DNA of 64,000 nt from Enoplolaimus lenunculus (taxonomy: Eukaryota > Nematoda > Enoplea > Enoplida > Thoracostomopsidae), in the NCBI GenBank assembly GCA_030248215.1, contig JASANG010002151.1:1-64000 (forward strand), read 5' to 3'. Within the stretch, counting starts at the first letter, position 1. The number at the start of each line of letters is the position of its first letter. The notes below the pieces were generated by a model, which was not told the DNA's origin, made no database searches, and was given only the letters and a program-made list of their open reading frames with translations. Shown here piece by piece: positions 50,301-59,600 of the stretch. A program made the position numbers and the translations under genes.

Positions 50301-51870
50301 TGAGGATTCGGATTACGAGAGGTCGGGGACGAATTGTCGGGCGACGAATTGTTGTGATGCCGCGTCAGCAAACTAAGGATTAATTTGTTTTGCGTTGTTT
50401 CAGGTTGGATTCAATTCAAATCGGCAAATGGATTGAATGGGGATCGTGTAATTTGGCCGAAAATACTCAACGACGCTATCGGATTTGTGACAGTCTTGAC
50501 ATCCGGGAATGTGATACGCAAGTCAGACAGTGCAAAAAATACGGTTAGTTCAGTTACCAGGCTTGTTAACTTAAAGTAAATTAGATAACCCTTTCTCGCA
50601 TGAATATTTTCAATTTCATCGCAAATCTTCAGGCTAAGGCTCGAATCCTTATGGAGCGACCATCGGCTGAAAGGCGTTTGCTATCGCTGCTTAACTGAAA
50701 AAGGTTGACATTTGCGTCCGCGGAAGCTCTCATATCTTGTAAATATTTTTGCACTGCAGGCCCACGTAAGAATTGTTAAATAGTCTACACATTTTGCGCT
50801 TAGCTCGCCACAGTATAATGTCTCGGCCGGAGCAGCCACCCCCCATACCCCCATTTCGGGGGCCCCACCCCAAAGAGGGCCGCCCCCCTAACAATTTGAA
50901 AAATTTTTGGTGATCTCAAGGGTCCCCATCCCACAATTTTGAGGGGCTCACCCTAGCGTGCTCCAGCACTGTATACTGTATGTGTGTTAAAGGGTTAAAA
51001 ATTCTTTGATGTAAGCCGCAAACACCATAGTAACACTATATTATGATAGTTTCCGGCGAAGTCGACCCTGACGATGGCATAATTCCATTCCGACCAGACG
51101 TGAAACGGCTACGCCCTCAGGGTAAGAATGTCGAGATTGTATCCGCCGAAGAGAGTAGCAGCGAAAAATTTCACAGGGGAACCGGTTCCCGATTTGAACG
51201 AGTGTTTCCAAAGATCGTTCGAAAACCAACACTTCCAACGGACGACGAAGAAGATTTTGTGATCAGATCGACGACGAATCGACAAAAAGCAAAATCACGA
51301 CCTGCTTCTGACAAATCTAAACATGCAAATGTAAAAGCAAAAAGAAAGCAACAACACAAGTCAAATGGCAAGCTGGAAAAACTCGAAGAATACAAAGAAG
51401 AACAATCGAAACTACAAGAAGAAAAACAACAACAAAACAACGTGATCATCACCGAATCTGACAACAACTGGAGCAAATCTGGTCAAAGTACGGAAACGAA
51501 CAACAACAAGAATTCAAAAAAGAAAAACACCAGCGAACGGCGACGAAAAAACAAAAACAAACGACCGAAACAAGGCAAACGTGGCGGAGGTCGACGAAGA
51601 TCAAAGCAGCACGACAGATCAAAGGATGCCGACAACGACAGAAGGCGATCAAGTGACGAAGAGTTGAACAATGGAGCGAGCAAAGTAATTGATCTGACCA
51701 AAATGACAACACCGGACCCGGCTCAAAGTTTAACGCTAAACAGGTGTACGTGTCTTAAAGATGATGACACGAGTTCAGATTGCAAAATTGGGGTTAAGCT
51801 TATTTTACGTAATCAACAATTTAGTTTGCAACAGTGTACAGTTGATAATTCTTCCAAAGAACGTCGTTAA
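44176..51870 (+). CDS. Secreted protein with three PAN/Apple domains, one TSP1 repeat and a basic tail (nine exons)
   Basis: Exons: 44176-44380, 45746-46045, 46309-46439, 47489-47636, 48528-48694, 49220-49352, 49721-49802, 50404-50543, 51050-51870. All GT-AG, phases continuous. After a short hydrophobic start comes a Pro/Gly/Tyr-rich stretch, then PAN-1 (exon 2, CDDCTKLCQSL, YKCRAAVYD, CDLFAIS), PAN-2 (exons 3-4, CPAGQEARFLKIEDATQDF, CLKYC, ACRAFALTGDQCTF) and PAN-3 (exons 5-6, CGDVFLQYPQYSLSG, CMLLC, FHCKSGMFY, DNCILNVESKDEY). A basic RRKLTRAERL linker leads to a TSP1 repeat (IEWGSCNLAENTQRRYRIC) and about 270 residues of Lys/Arg-rich disordered tail. PAN and TSP1 domains mediate extracellular protein or glycan binding; a matrix or cuticle role is my inference. 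A tandem paralogue starts at 56434. Confidence 0.82.
44418..44643. mobile_element. Family F copy F6, diverged
   Basis: CGTATTCTCAAATGTGTATA to GGTGCTGTATGTACGCAG; begins 38 bp after the exon 1 donor of PAN gene 1. Confidence 0.6.
44663..44776 (+). mobile_element. Family A fragment A17
   Basis: AAGCGTATTCCTAAGCCG to TCTCTGATCTTTGCATGG; left end missing. Confidence 0.65.
44957..45140 (-). repeat. Family H copy H3
   Basis: Reverse copy: CTCGTAGCCAAAGGGGAAGG ... ATCAACCTTGCGTGTAAGTG ... CAGCAAGGTGAACTAGCTAT. Confidence 0.6.
45746..46045 (+). CDS. PAN gene 1, exon 2: first PAN domain
   Basis: Acceptor TTTTTCACAG; donor GTAAGA. DQQCFVRRTNCAIALALPF, ASCDDCTKLCQSLVAS, YKCRAAVYDSGYQTCDLFAI. The best conserved exon between the two paralogues. 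Confidence 0.88.
46134..46150. repeat. Poly-C tract
   Basis: A run of about 14 C, likely to be length-variable. Confidence 0.85.
46309..46439 (+). CDS. PAN gene 1, exon 3: second PAN domain, first half
   Basis: Acceptor ATTTTGAAG (non-canonical pyrimidine tract); donor GTAAGT. KCPAGQEARFLKIEDATQDF, then MLTGSETKCLKYCKFNE. Confidence 0.85.
47105..47240. mobile_element. Family F fragment
   Basis: Right half only: AAACTTATCACAAACTGACG to ATACATATTTGAGAATG. Confidence 0.5.
47380..47463 (+). repeat. tRNA-derived SINE copy S3, 5' truncated
   Basis: GGCAAACGCTTTTCGGTTCG + AACACG (box B-like) then AAAATAGAAAATATTCATGT + GAAAAAGGG tail. Ends 26 bp before exon 4 of PAN gene 1, so its tail lies next to the acceptor. 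Confidence 0.55.
47489..47636 (+). CDS. PAN gene 1, exon 4: second PAN domain, second half
   Basis: Acceptor TTATTTTCCAG; donor GTGAGT. KPDGNALACRAFALTGDQC, TEPRGESVLENAPGTQYF, EKFCFP. Confidence 0.88.
47915..48075 (+). repeat. Family K repeat (CGGCCGGAG...GGGGGC)
   Basis: CACGGCCGGAGTAGGCACGC ... GATTTGGGGGCTCCCG ... ATTTTGGAGGTCCC is a diverged match to 50820-50985. Both lie in introns of PAN gene 1. Confidence 0.5.
48139..48290 (-). mobile_element. Family A copy A18, short
   Basis: GGCCCATAAAAGATCAGGGG to TTCTTTACATTGGCT with only a vestigial TTAGGC core. Confidence 0.8.
48318..48436 (-). mobile_element. Family A half copy A19
   Basis: Starts inside the TTAGGC core and ends TTCTTTACATTGGCC; lies 28 bp after A18 in the same orientation, so the pair may come from one duplicated element. 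Confidence 0.78.
48528..48694 (+). CDS. PAN gene 1, exon 5: third PAN domain, first half
   Basis: Acceptor TTCGTTTTAAG; donor GTAAAA. TTCGDVFLQYPQYSLSGFAT, TIDECMLLCINAHNFHC, KSGMFYHV. Confidence 0.86.
48967..49188. mobile_element. Family F copy F7
   Basis: AGTATTCTCAAATGTGTGTA to GTACGCATTTGTGCATATGG; ends about 30 bp before exon 6 of PAN gene 1. Confidence 0.75.
49220..49352 (+). CDS. PAN gene 1, exon 6: third PAN domain, second half
   Basis: Acceptor GATGATATTTCAG; donor GTAATG. SPFEDNCILNVESKDEYPN then LFGIDQEGDVVDYFEPDCSG, 80% or so like the paralogue exon by eye. Confidence 0.87.
49428..49498. mobile_element. Family C fragment C14
   Basis: Right end only: TCTCAGAAATAATCAACTCG to CATCGGAATTGACAGTG. 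Confidence 0.6.
49721..49802 (+). CDS. PAN gene 1, exon 7: basic linker
   Basis: Acceptor TGCCTTTTCAG; donor GTAAGC directly overlapping an in-frame TAA. Encodes RFRLLKRGRFNLKRRKLTRA + ERLAALQ; dibasic sites could be processed by furin-type proteases (inference). Confidence 0.75.
50404..50543 (+). CDS. PAN gene 1, exon 8: thrombospondin type 1 repeat
   Basis: Acceptor GTTGTTTCAG; donor GTTAGT. WIEWGSCNLAENTQRRYRIC, then RECDTQVRQCKKY. The WxxW-G-C and later C-x-C spacing fit a TSP1 repeat, here 46 residues and rather short. Confidence 0.82.
50583..50715 (-). repeat. tRNA-derived SINE copy S2
   Basis: Reverse copy: GCGATAGCAAACGCC, then AAGGATTCGAGCC (box B-like), ending in AAAATATTCATGCGAGAAAG. 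40 bp after the TSP1 exon donor. Confidence 0.6.
50820..50990 (+). repeat. Family K repeat, C/G-rich
   Basis: CGGCCGGAGCAGCCACCCCC ... ATTTCGGGGGCCCC ... AATTTTGAGGGGCTCACCC. Confidence 0.55.
51050..51870 (+). CDS. PAN gene 1, exon 9: basic disordered C-terminal tail
   Basis: Acceptor TATTATGATAG, phase 1. Open for 273 codons to TAA at 51868. Runs such as KHANVKAKRKQQHKSNGK and RRKNKNKRPKQGKRGGGRR dominate, then RCTCLKDDDTSSDCK. An alternative donor (CAG, GTGTAC) at 51742 could lead to further exons, so the last 40 residues are uncertain. Confidence 0.72.
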
Positions 51871-51989
51871 AATGAAAAATTTTTGCTGCAAAACTCTATT
51901 TAAAGTGGGGTTAAACCGGGGTGGATCAAAAGACGAAGGTGCGCTCCCCCGACTTTATTTTTGAAAACAATGATAAGGTTCTCTATCTT

Positions 51990-52135
51990 ATACATGGGAG
52001 TGTTAAAAAAATTTTCAGGAGTGGTATACAAGAGTTTTCGTTGACTTACAAGCAAGGTTGAAAATTTTCTAGAGGTGGCCAAAATTCTTCTAGAGGGGGC
52101 TGAGCCACCCCCGCTCCCTGCAAGGCTACGGACCC
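51990..52135 (+). repeat. Family H copy H4
   Basis: AAATTTTCAGGAGTGGTATA ... TTACAAGCAAGGTTGAAAAT ... GGGGGCTGAGCCACCCCCG. It follows the PAN gene 1 stop by 120 bp and may lie in its 3' UTR. Confidence 0.58.
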
Positions 52136-52264
52136 GTTATATATACGCTTCAAAAGCGTTTAAAGTATGCAACGAATATTTCGTTTTATTTATCAGGAGG
52201 GTCGTAGTTTATTTTTGTTTTGAATTTCGGTTGCAAACCGTATGTTTTACCTGTTTGCAGTTGA

Positions 52265-52471
52265 CGCCTATATGAAGATCAGAGGCGGAACGTTTTTCGC
52301 CGGGGCTAGAAAAAAGTAAGCTTAAGCTTTAGACTATTTTTTGCTTGGCTTAGGCTTAGTCTTAGTCTTAGGCTTAGGCCTGGAAATATGTTCATTCTTA
52401 CGCTTACGCTCAAAGCTTAGGGTTAGGGATATGCTTATAATACTGTTCCGCCCTTGTTCCTTACATTGGCC
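52265..52471 (-). mobile_element. Family A copy A20
   Basis: GCCTATATGAAGATCAGAGG to TTCCTTACATTGGCC; TTAGGC/TTAGTC core. Confidence 0.82.
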
Positions 52472-52524
52472 GTAATTGGTAAATCTAAGGTACTTAAATC
52501 TTGTATATGTGTCCGTGTTGTGTA

Positions 52525-52957
52525 CCGTAGTGACCCAAATAAGAGGAAGATAATAAAAACAGGTCCCGATTTTGAGTTTTCATCGGATTCTGTATGTATA
52601 ATTGAAGACAGTTTTAGATGATACAGTCCTTAGTCTGAGTTAGAGTCCATAAGAGACGGAAATAGAAGAATGGTCTAAAACCTGCTCAAATAAGTAAACT
52701 GACACTCAGACAACCCGCATAAACTTCAATAAATCCACAAAATATATTTAACGATGATAGCAACCAACAAAAATGATTCGGATCAAGTCAGTTCTGCCCA
52801 AAAGCAAGAATATAAAATCATGATTGTTAGGTCCAAATATTTTAACACAGAGTGGCTTTAAAATAAATAACTTTCCATAAACGAATAACAGCGGATGCTC
52901 GTGCTGTCTGGATAAGTAAAATAAATATCAGTCCTCCTCTTATTCGAGTCACTACAG
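52525..52957. mobile_element. Family E copy E3
   Basis: CCGTAGTGACCCAAATAAGA to TCTTATTCGAGTCACTACAG, about 433 bp. Confidence 0.78.
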
Positions 52958-53564
52958 TACTGAATACCGATCTGTTGCAACTGGTTTCTTGCCAGCAATC
53001 TCAACCGACTATTGGCCTATCGGAAAGTATACAACAACTATTGCAATGCAAACTGATTTTGATTGAAAGATATCATTTTAGCTATTCTGAACAACAATTC
53101 CTTTTCAGTTAATAATGCAAAATTGATGACAAAAGTTTTCTATGCGTTCGTTTTTAACCAGAATTAGGTTTGTTAATAAATTTAGGTTTAGGTTTAGCTA
53201 CAAATTTGTTCAGGACGTTTATTATCAGTCTGCAATAGATGTTTTGTAACTGGCGTGTTGATGAACGCGCAAAGTTCAAAGAAAACGTCGTGTGCAGTTT
53301 GTATTATAATAGTAAATGCACATTATTGACTCAACAACGGGAAGATGATCTATGTTGAAACGCAATATTTAATAGTGAAAGAAACCACGTGAGTGAAGCG
53401 AGCTATAAGCCACCCAACGCCATCTTGGGGCGTTTCTGTTCAAAACCTACTGCTAACTGGTGATTAGGTCTTATTGCTGATACTGTGACTATAAATATCG
53501 GGCTTAGTAATGTACTGTATTTACTCAGTTTTTGCACCAGGTCACATTAATAATGGCCAATAAA
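52958..53564. other. No feature recognised
   Basis: AT-rich spacer. Confidence 0.3.
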
Positions 53565-53756
53565 GGCCCGCGTTACTTTAAGGGGCGTCCAGGTTTCTGG
53601 TGCATCTTTAAAAGTGTAGAACTAGATTCTATATTACATTATTTTTGCTTAGGCTTAAGCTTAGGCTTAGGAATACGTTTTTGCAACGTTTAGGCTTAGG
53701 CTTAGGCTTAAAAATACGCTTAATTTACTGTTATGCGCCTTAAAGTAACATTGGCC
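53565..53756 (-). mobile_element. Family B copy B8
   Basis: GGCCCGCGTTACTTTAAGGG to TTAAAGTAACATTGGCC; flanks CCAATAAA / TAAATAAA, 6 of 8. Confidence 0.83.
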
Positions 53757-54553
53757 TAAATAAACAAGGTCGTAGGCATGATTTTAATTGGTTGAGTGGC
53801 TGAACTTAATACACAATTGAACGAGTTTCGTTGTAGGTGAGCACAGGTAGTTTAGCAAACGGTGGAAACCGTTTTAGACCTGTAGAGTAGCGGAACAGTT
53901 TGTAAGCAGGTTATTAATCGAAAATAGAATTTCGAAGACATTGATTGGGTTTCTGAAACTGTACTTAATTATTTGCTGCGCAAGCAATTACTTGATCAGT
54001 TTACGGTTTTAAAAGCGTACTTAAGTTGACATATTACAGATTAACTTTTCAACCACTCAAACCGTGGTCTAATTGCAATTATAGACTCATTGTGCCTCTT
54101 TAATACGGAGAAAAACTATAACTCTCTCGTTACAATGGCTGACATTTGGCATTTATTTGTTTTTGGTCGAAAATTTATGTATTCACTTAGGTCAGCGACT
54201 TTACATAATTTACTTTAGTGTAACTTATCTAAACACTTAAGTAAGGTTTCAGAAACCCAGCTAATATGTCCGATTTGTGCCGTTCGTATGCCGCTTGTAA
54301 TATTGTGATTTATTGCATTGTAAAGAATGTGTGCAAATTTAATATGCATTTTAATATGTAAATTTCACTATATTATTAATATTTAGGTTATTTTTCAATT
54401 TTATAACTTAAGGTAAAGCAGCCTATGAGCTGTATGCTTGTATGTTGCAAACAAGAGCGTCCATAGAAAATTACATTTTGGGGGCCCAAATAACGTTTGG
54501 GGCTCTTGTTGTTGGCATTTTTAAAAAATCGGAATAAATCGAAAAACAATTTT
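53757..54553. other. No feature recognised
   Basis: AT-rich spacer between the paralogues. Confidence 0.3.
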
Positions 54554-54725
54554 AGCCAGTCCCGTTGCTAGCTTACCTTGCTAAGGAGGGCTAACAAATT
54601 TTCAGGACGGGCAAACAAGGATTTGTGTTGACTAACAAACAAGATTGAAAATTTTGTGGGGGGGGCAAAATTTTTCTAGGGGGCAGCTGAGTCTCCCGGG
54701 TCTCCTCCCTTGGCTGCGGGCTCGA
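54554..54725 (+). repeat. Family H copy H5
   Basis: AGCCAGTCCCGTTGCTAGCT ... ACAAGATTGAAAATTTTG ... CTTGGCTGCGGGCTCG. Confidence 0.58.
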
Positions 54726-54884
54726 TTTTAGCTACAATTTTTTTGGCCCCAATAAATAACGTTTAATCGTACCTTTGTGTTGACAATCTTTTGAGACAAA
54801 CAGAATCTGACAAAATTGCTTACAGAAATTATTGAAATTTCTTTGAAGCAACAGTGTAATGTACAGTATGACCACTAAAGGTTT

Positions 54885-55070
54885 GTCCAATATTACTTTT
54901 AGGGGCATAATAGTATATTAAACGTATTTCTAAGCCTAAGCCTAAGCCTAAGCGTTGAAAAAAATGGTTTCCTAAGCCTAAGCCTAAGCCTAAGCAAAAA
55001 ATGTAATCTAGAATGTAAACCTACTCTGTTATAGACCCACCGGAAACCTGGACGCCTCTTAAAGTGTGCC
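54885..55070 (+). mobile_element. Family B copy B9
   Basis: GTCCAATATTACTTTTAGGG to TCTTAAAGTGTGCC; flanks AAAGGTTT / AAAGTTTT, 7 of 8. Confidence 0.85.
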
Positions 55071-55338
55071 AAAGTTTTTATTAATTACTGATTCCGGCCT
55101 GTAATTTTCTATAACGGGCCCAATTTTAAAACGATTTTTACTATAATAATTCCATGTTCAAAGCTTTGTTTTGATAACATTTAAAATCACGCCATCGGCA
55201 ACATTCTGGCAGGGTAATATTTTGTTATGACCGCGTTTAAAAATTGGTATTTCGTGTGATTTTCTGTTTTTTGATATTTGACAGTATTATAATTTTGTGT
55301 GTTTGGCTGATTGTATAGCAATTATTGACAAATTCATA

Positions 55339-55549
55339 CACTGCAAAAAATGGTGAGTCAAAATGACTCCCTTTCAAAATAGGTTCTACGGGACTACACA
55401 AACTTAGTCAAATTCGACTCCGCCAATGTCAAATTCGACTCACTGAGTCGCACGTTTAACTCTGGTGGAATCGAATTTGACTCTGTTTGCGTAGGTCCCG
55501 TAGAGCCTTTTTCGGAGAGAGTCAATTTGACTCACCATTTTTTGCAGTG
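55339..55549. mobile_element. Family D copy D6
   Basis: CACTGCAAAAAATGGTGAGT to CACCATTTTTTGCAGTG, TA on both flanks; a clean near-perfect hairpin of about 210 bp. Confidence 0.87.
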
Positions 55550-55974
55550 TACGTTTAAATGTTTGATTTTCAAAATTTACATATTTATGCTGCGTCAACT
55601 CGTATACGAATTTCGAGCAGATGTCTGTCTGAATATATGCCGCTATGTCTTTTCGCACGCCACCCCCCTCATCACGACTTTTTAATTACGCAGCTTTTGC
55701 AATGCATTAATCAGAGTTTATGCAATGTTTTAAAATCTATGCAGCTTATAGAACTAAGTCTAACGTTATTAAATTTTCCGCGTCTGATTAAGAGTTATGG
55801 TCAAATAATTGATTTCGCATCATCCCACATCGCTGGCACCGCGTCCACAATTTGTGAGTAACTCGTTAACCAATCGTCTGATGGCGAAACGTTTCGCGCC
55901 ATTCTACTCGCCTCTGGAAGCTACGTCGAATGGTATACAATCAGTAGAACTTTTTGACAAAACATTTTTTAGGT
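55550..55974. other. Open frame without support
   Basis: A 100-codon forward frame (55559-55861) lacks a family or convincing splice context; reverse frames overlap it. Confidence 0.25.
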
Positions 55975-56160
55975 TGCGAGGTGGGACATTTTTGTCTCAA
56001 AAAACGCGATTATCAAAAATTTAAATTTCGGTGTGAAATGATCAGGAAAGCTCATGAAAAGCTCAGAGTGGAAAATTTTTTAAAATCCAACCATTTTTAT
56101 TCAAACGCCGTCTGTGAAAATAGTGGAAAAACGTCCCATGTTCCTCATACACCCTTTCAC
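55975..56160. mobile_element. Element J2: single arm of a J-type fold-back
   Basis: TTTAAATTTCGGTGTGAAAT + GATCAGG ... GCTCATGAAAAGCTCAGAG ... AAAATCCAACCATTTTTATT matches the right arm of J1. Confidence 0.5.
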
Positions 56161-56433
56161 AGTAGTGTTCATTGTTTTCCTAGGCCTAAATTTAGGCTTA
56201 AGCTAACGCTTAGACTTTTACGCTGAGCTAACAATACAATGAATAACGGAATATTATGCCATACTAATGCTCACTACTGTTTAATGTTGTATTTTTCAGC
56301 GATAATCAAAATGAATTATACATAAGCTTTATTACTTTATTATTATTGTTTTATAATTTAAATTATAAACCAAATCATATCAACGCCAAAGATTTTTTAT
56401 TTTAACCTAAATTCACATCTGCACCAACAAATC

Positions 56434-56623
56434 ATGCTTACAATCGAGAAACTTTTAGCGATAATTTTGCTTCATTTGGGCCTGATTACGGGTCAAAATT
56501 ACGGTCCGGCCGTTCAACCCCAAGTTTCGAATCCTTATGGCGGTGGGGTACAGCCGCCGATTACTGGAGGCGGAGGGGGGTATGGCGGAAATGTGATTGT
56601 GCCAAGTAATCCGTGTCAGTATG
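56434..56623 (+). CDS. PAN gene 2, exon 1: signal peptide and Gly-rich stretch
   Basis: ATG at 56434; MLTIEKLLAIILLHLGLITG then QNYGPAVQPQ and GGGGGYGGN; ends PSNPCQYG at donor GTACGT. Confidence 0.85.
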
Positions 56624-59600
56624 GTACGTTTTTGGTGTTTTGTGTTCATTAATTTCTCAATACGCTGGCAATTCTATGACAGACGATAGGAATGTAACAT
56701 ATGCTTTTTCTGGCGGCGTTGAGATGTCATTTGAATTGCATCATTTGCTGTCTGCCCCCCACTGCACCGGATCGAGTGCAATTATGGCCCGAGATGGTTG
56801 CAAAACACCAAACACCTGTGTTTCAACGGAATTGCAAGTTCAAAATTCCGCACAGTTTCTGTTGCGATTCCAAATTCAATGACTTATTTACTGCAGCAAC
56901 CGTTTACAGTTTCAAATTTGGACGTTCAAATTTTGCACGGAAATTCCGTTCAAAAAAATTGCAGTTGCAATTTGTTTCAATGCAAAAACATGCACGTGTG
57001 AATACGACTGTTTATACTGCAACATTTTCAATATTATTAAAGCTGTAACGCCTTACGTGCAACTTCGGTTTGTGTTTCAGATCAGCAATGCTTTGTCGGA
57101 CGCACAAATTGTGCAATCGCTCTTGCACTACCATTTCAACGAACTCCTGTGGCGTCTTGCGAAGATTGTGCCAAATTGTGTCAGTCGCTTGTTGCGTCGA
57201 CTGATTTGTACAAATGTCGGGCTGCAGTTTACGATCACGGATATCAAACGTGCGATCTGTTTGCAATCAGTGGCGGCGGATATAAATATCCGTTGGTATC
57301 CTATACAAATCGAGACGTCTTTCAAGTTTTGCCGACCTGTCAATCAACAAATTCAACAACAGAACCGTCCGGTGATAGTAAGCATTGACCCCAAAAGTTG
57401 ACTGACTTTAAGTAGGTTCAGAGGACAGAGATTAACATGACGAAGGCAGTCGAGAAATTCATGATTTTATTCCGGGACTGTATGATGACGTAGAGGATGT
57501 TTTTTTTTGCAAACGAGCGTAGCGAGAAACAAAATCTCTTTTGGGCTCTATAATCCATCTGATGGTTCTGAAGCGCTAAAATTGGCCATTTCTCTCGTTG
57601 CTGGGCAAATTTCAATTATAAATATGTTTTTTTTATTCGACTTTGTTTACTACAAATTACCAAATTTGACAATCGTAAACGCAAGTTACTCACTGAAGAG
57701 CACAAATTTACTATTAAAATTGGCTGAAATTTCCGCAAAAAAATTCAATCAGAGCCTTTAACGTTTAGATCAATTATCTGCAGGAGCAAAAAAACTTCAA
57801 GCAGACCATAAGTTGTACTCTGATAAATAGTAATGAATTATTCAAAACTTACATATTTGCTATTTGAAATCATTTTTTCACTTCCATTTCAGCAATGTGC
57901 CCGAGTGGACAAGAGCCGAGATTTGTTAAAATTGAAGATGCGACCCAAGACTTCCGGGGCGATACAACAACGTTGACCGGAAGTGAGGCGGAATGCATCC
58001 GGTACTGTAAAGAAAACAAGGTCAGTTGAATGCTAGTTGAATTTCAGTCAAACTCAAGTTACTGTCTTGTTTGATGCTTTTACACTAAATTTGTCATGAG
58101 CTGGTTCCATAAACTGTGTTCCAGCCGTTGCTTCATCTGTTTTAAGATGGATTGGAGGCTGGGCCGCCAGCGGGAGCAGTTCGATGGAGTCCACGAGGAC
58201 CCCCAAAATTGCAGGGTTAAGAATTCAAACACAATTTTGCTAACGTAAAACTTCTTTAAAATGTCTAAAAACAGTTTAGTCTAAACTGCGAAGACGTCCT
58301 ATCCAAGGCTGCGGTATTCTATCAGACACCATTGTAACTTTGTCACAACAGCTACTGAATTAGGTAAAACGTTTAGTTTTGGTCAAATATAGACCCCTTC
58401 AAGTTGGCAGGTATCTAAAATAATGACCCGAAAGCGATGCAGCAGAAATTAACGAACGCAACGTTGCGCATCCTAGTCGCTGCGACTAGGGAGAACGCCA
58501 CTGGGTTTCTGGGGTGCCTTCGGCATAACCGATATGCCATGCTATTTAAAAAACTTGCTATTTCGGCACAAATCTGGCTAAACATCGCGTTATTCTTCGA
58601 TTATTTGTCCTTTCGTTCGCGAGTTTTGTTACGCGTTTCCGGCTTTTGGATCAGGTGCCGTAGCCCTGGATAATACCTTAGAACGGGTAACCTCGTCCTT
58701 GAATACCCACGCCGTGCCACTATGACCGGGTTTACAGTTAAGCCAGTATGTTTTCGGTTCGACGGGGGGGAGACTAACGAATAATTATTTTGTAGGACCC
58801 ACAAGGTAATGCAATTGAATGTCGTGCGTTTTCGGTGTCCGGCAATCAATGCATATTTACGTCAGAAGTTGTTGAACCGCGAGGTGACGCGATTCTGGTC
58901 AACGCTCCGGGCACTCAGTATTTGGAAAAATTTTGTTTTCCAGGTAAAATCGGTTACCAGCGCCGCAGTTTGCCGCTACAAGCGAGGTTGAAAAATTTCA
59001 ACGCGGGTCAACAGTTTTAGATAGGACCGTGAACACGTCCCTGGCTCCGTTCTGGCAACTCGTCCTTGTATGGAGTAAAAATAGATGCTGGACATTGTCC
59101 GATTTTGGTGTAAATTAATTATAGAACTCTGCCGCATAAGGACAGGGAGTCTTAGAGACCGGAAAGCATATGCCTGTGGTTTAGTCCTAGGAATGGGCTT
59201 TTAGGCTTGCGCTTAGGGGTTGTGCTTAGATTTAGGTTTACGCTTTGGGAAGGCACTATATTTAACATGAGCCAATCAACAGCGGTTTGGAATCTTTGTC
59301 TTGAATCACACCAAATGTTTAATATTATTTCAAAATCAAACTTAAAAAATGTACTCTTTAATCCAACGATAAATTGTTTGAAGTATAATAATACCGTATA
59401 TCAAAATCATAATTAAGTGATATCTTTGCAACTCAGCTGATTTCAAATATAAAAAATTTCAAAATTGTTTTATTGCAGTTTGGCCGTTTTTAAATAAAAC
59501 ATTACAAAATCACACTTAAGTCATATCTCAGCAACTCAGTGAGGTTGTTTTTGTTTCAGCAAATACAATTGCACCGTGCGCAGATGTATTCGAGCGCTGG

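Noticed and set aside
51171-51712. Reverse frames rich in Cys, Phe and Ser
   Set aside because: They are antisense to the Lys/Arg-rich last exon of PAN gene 1.
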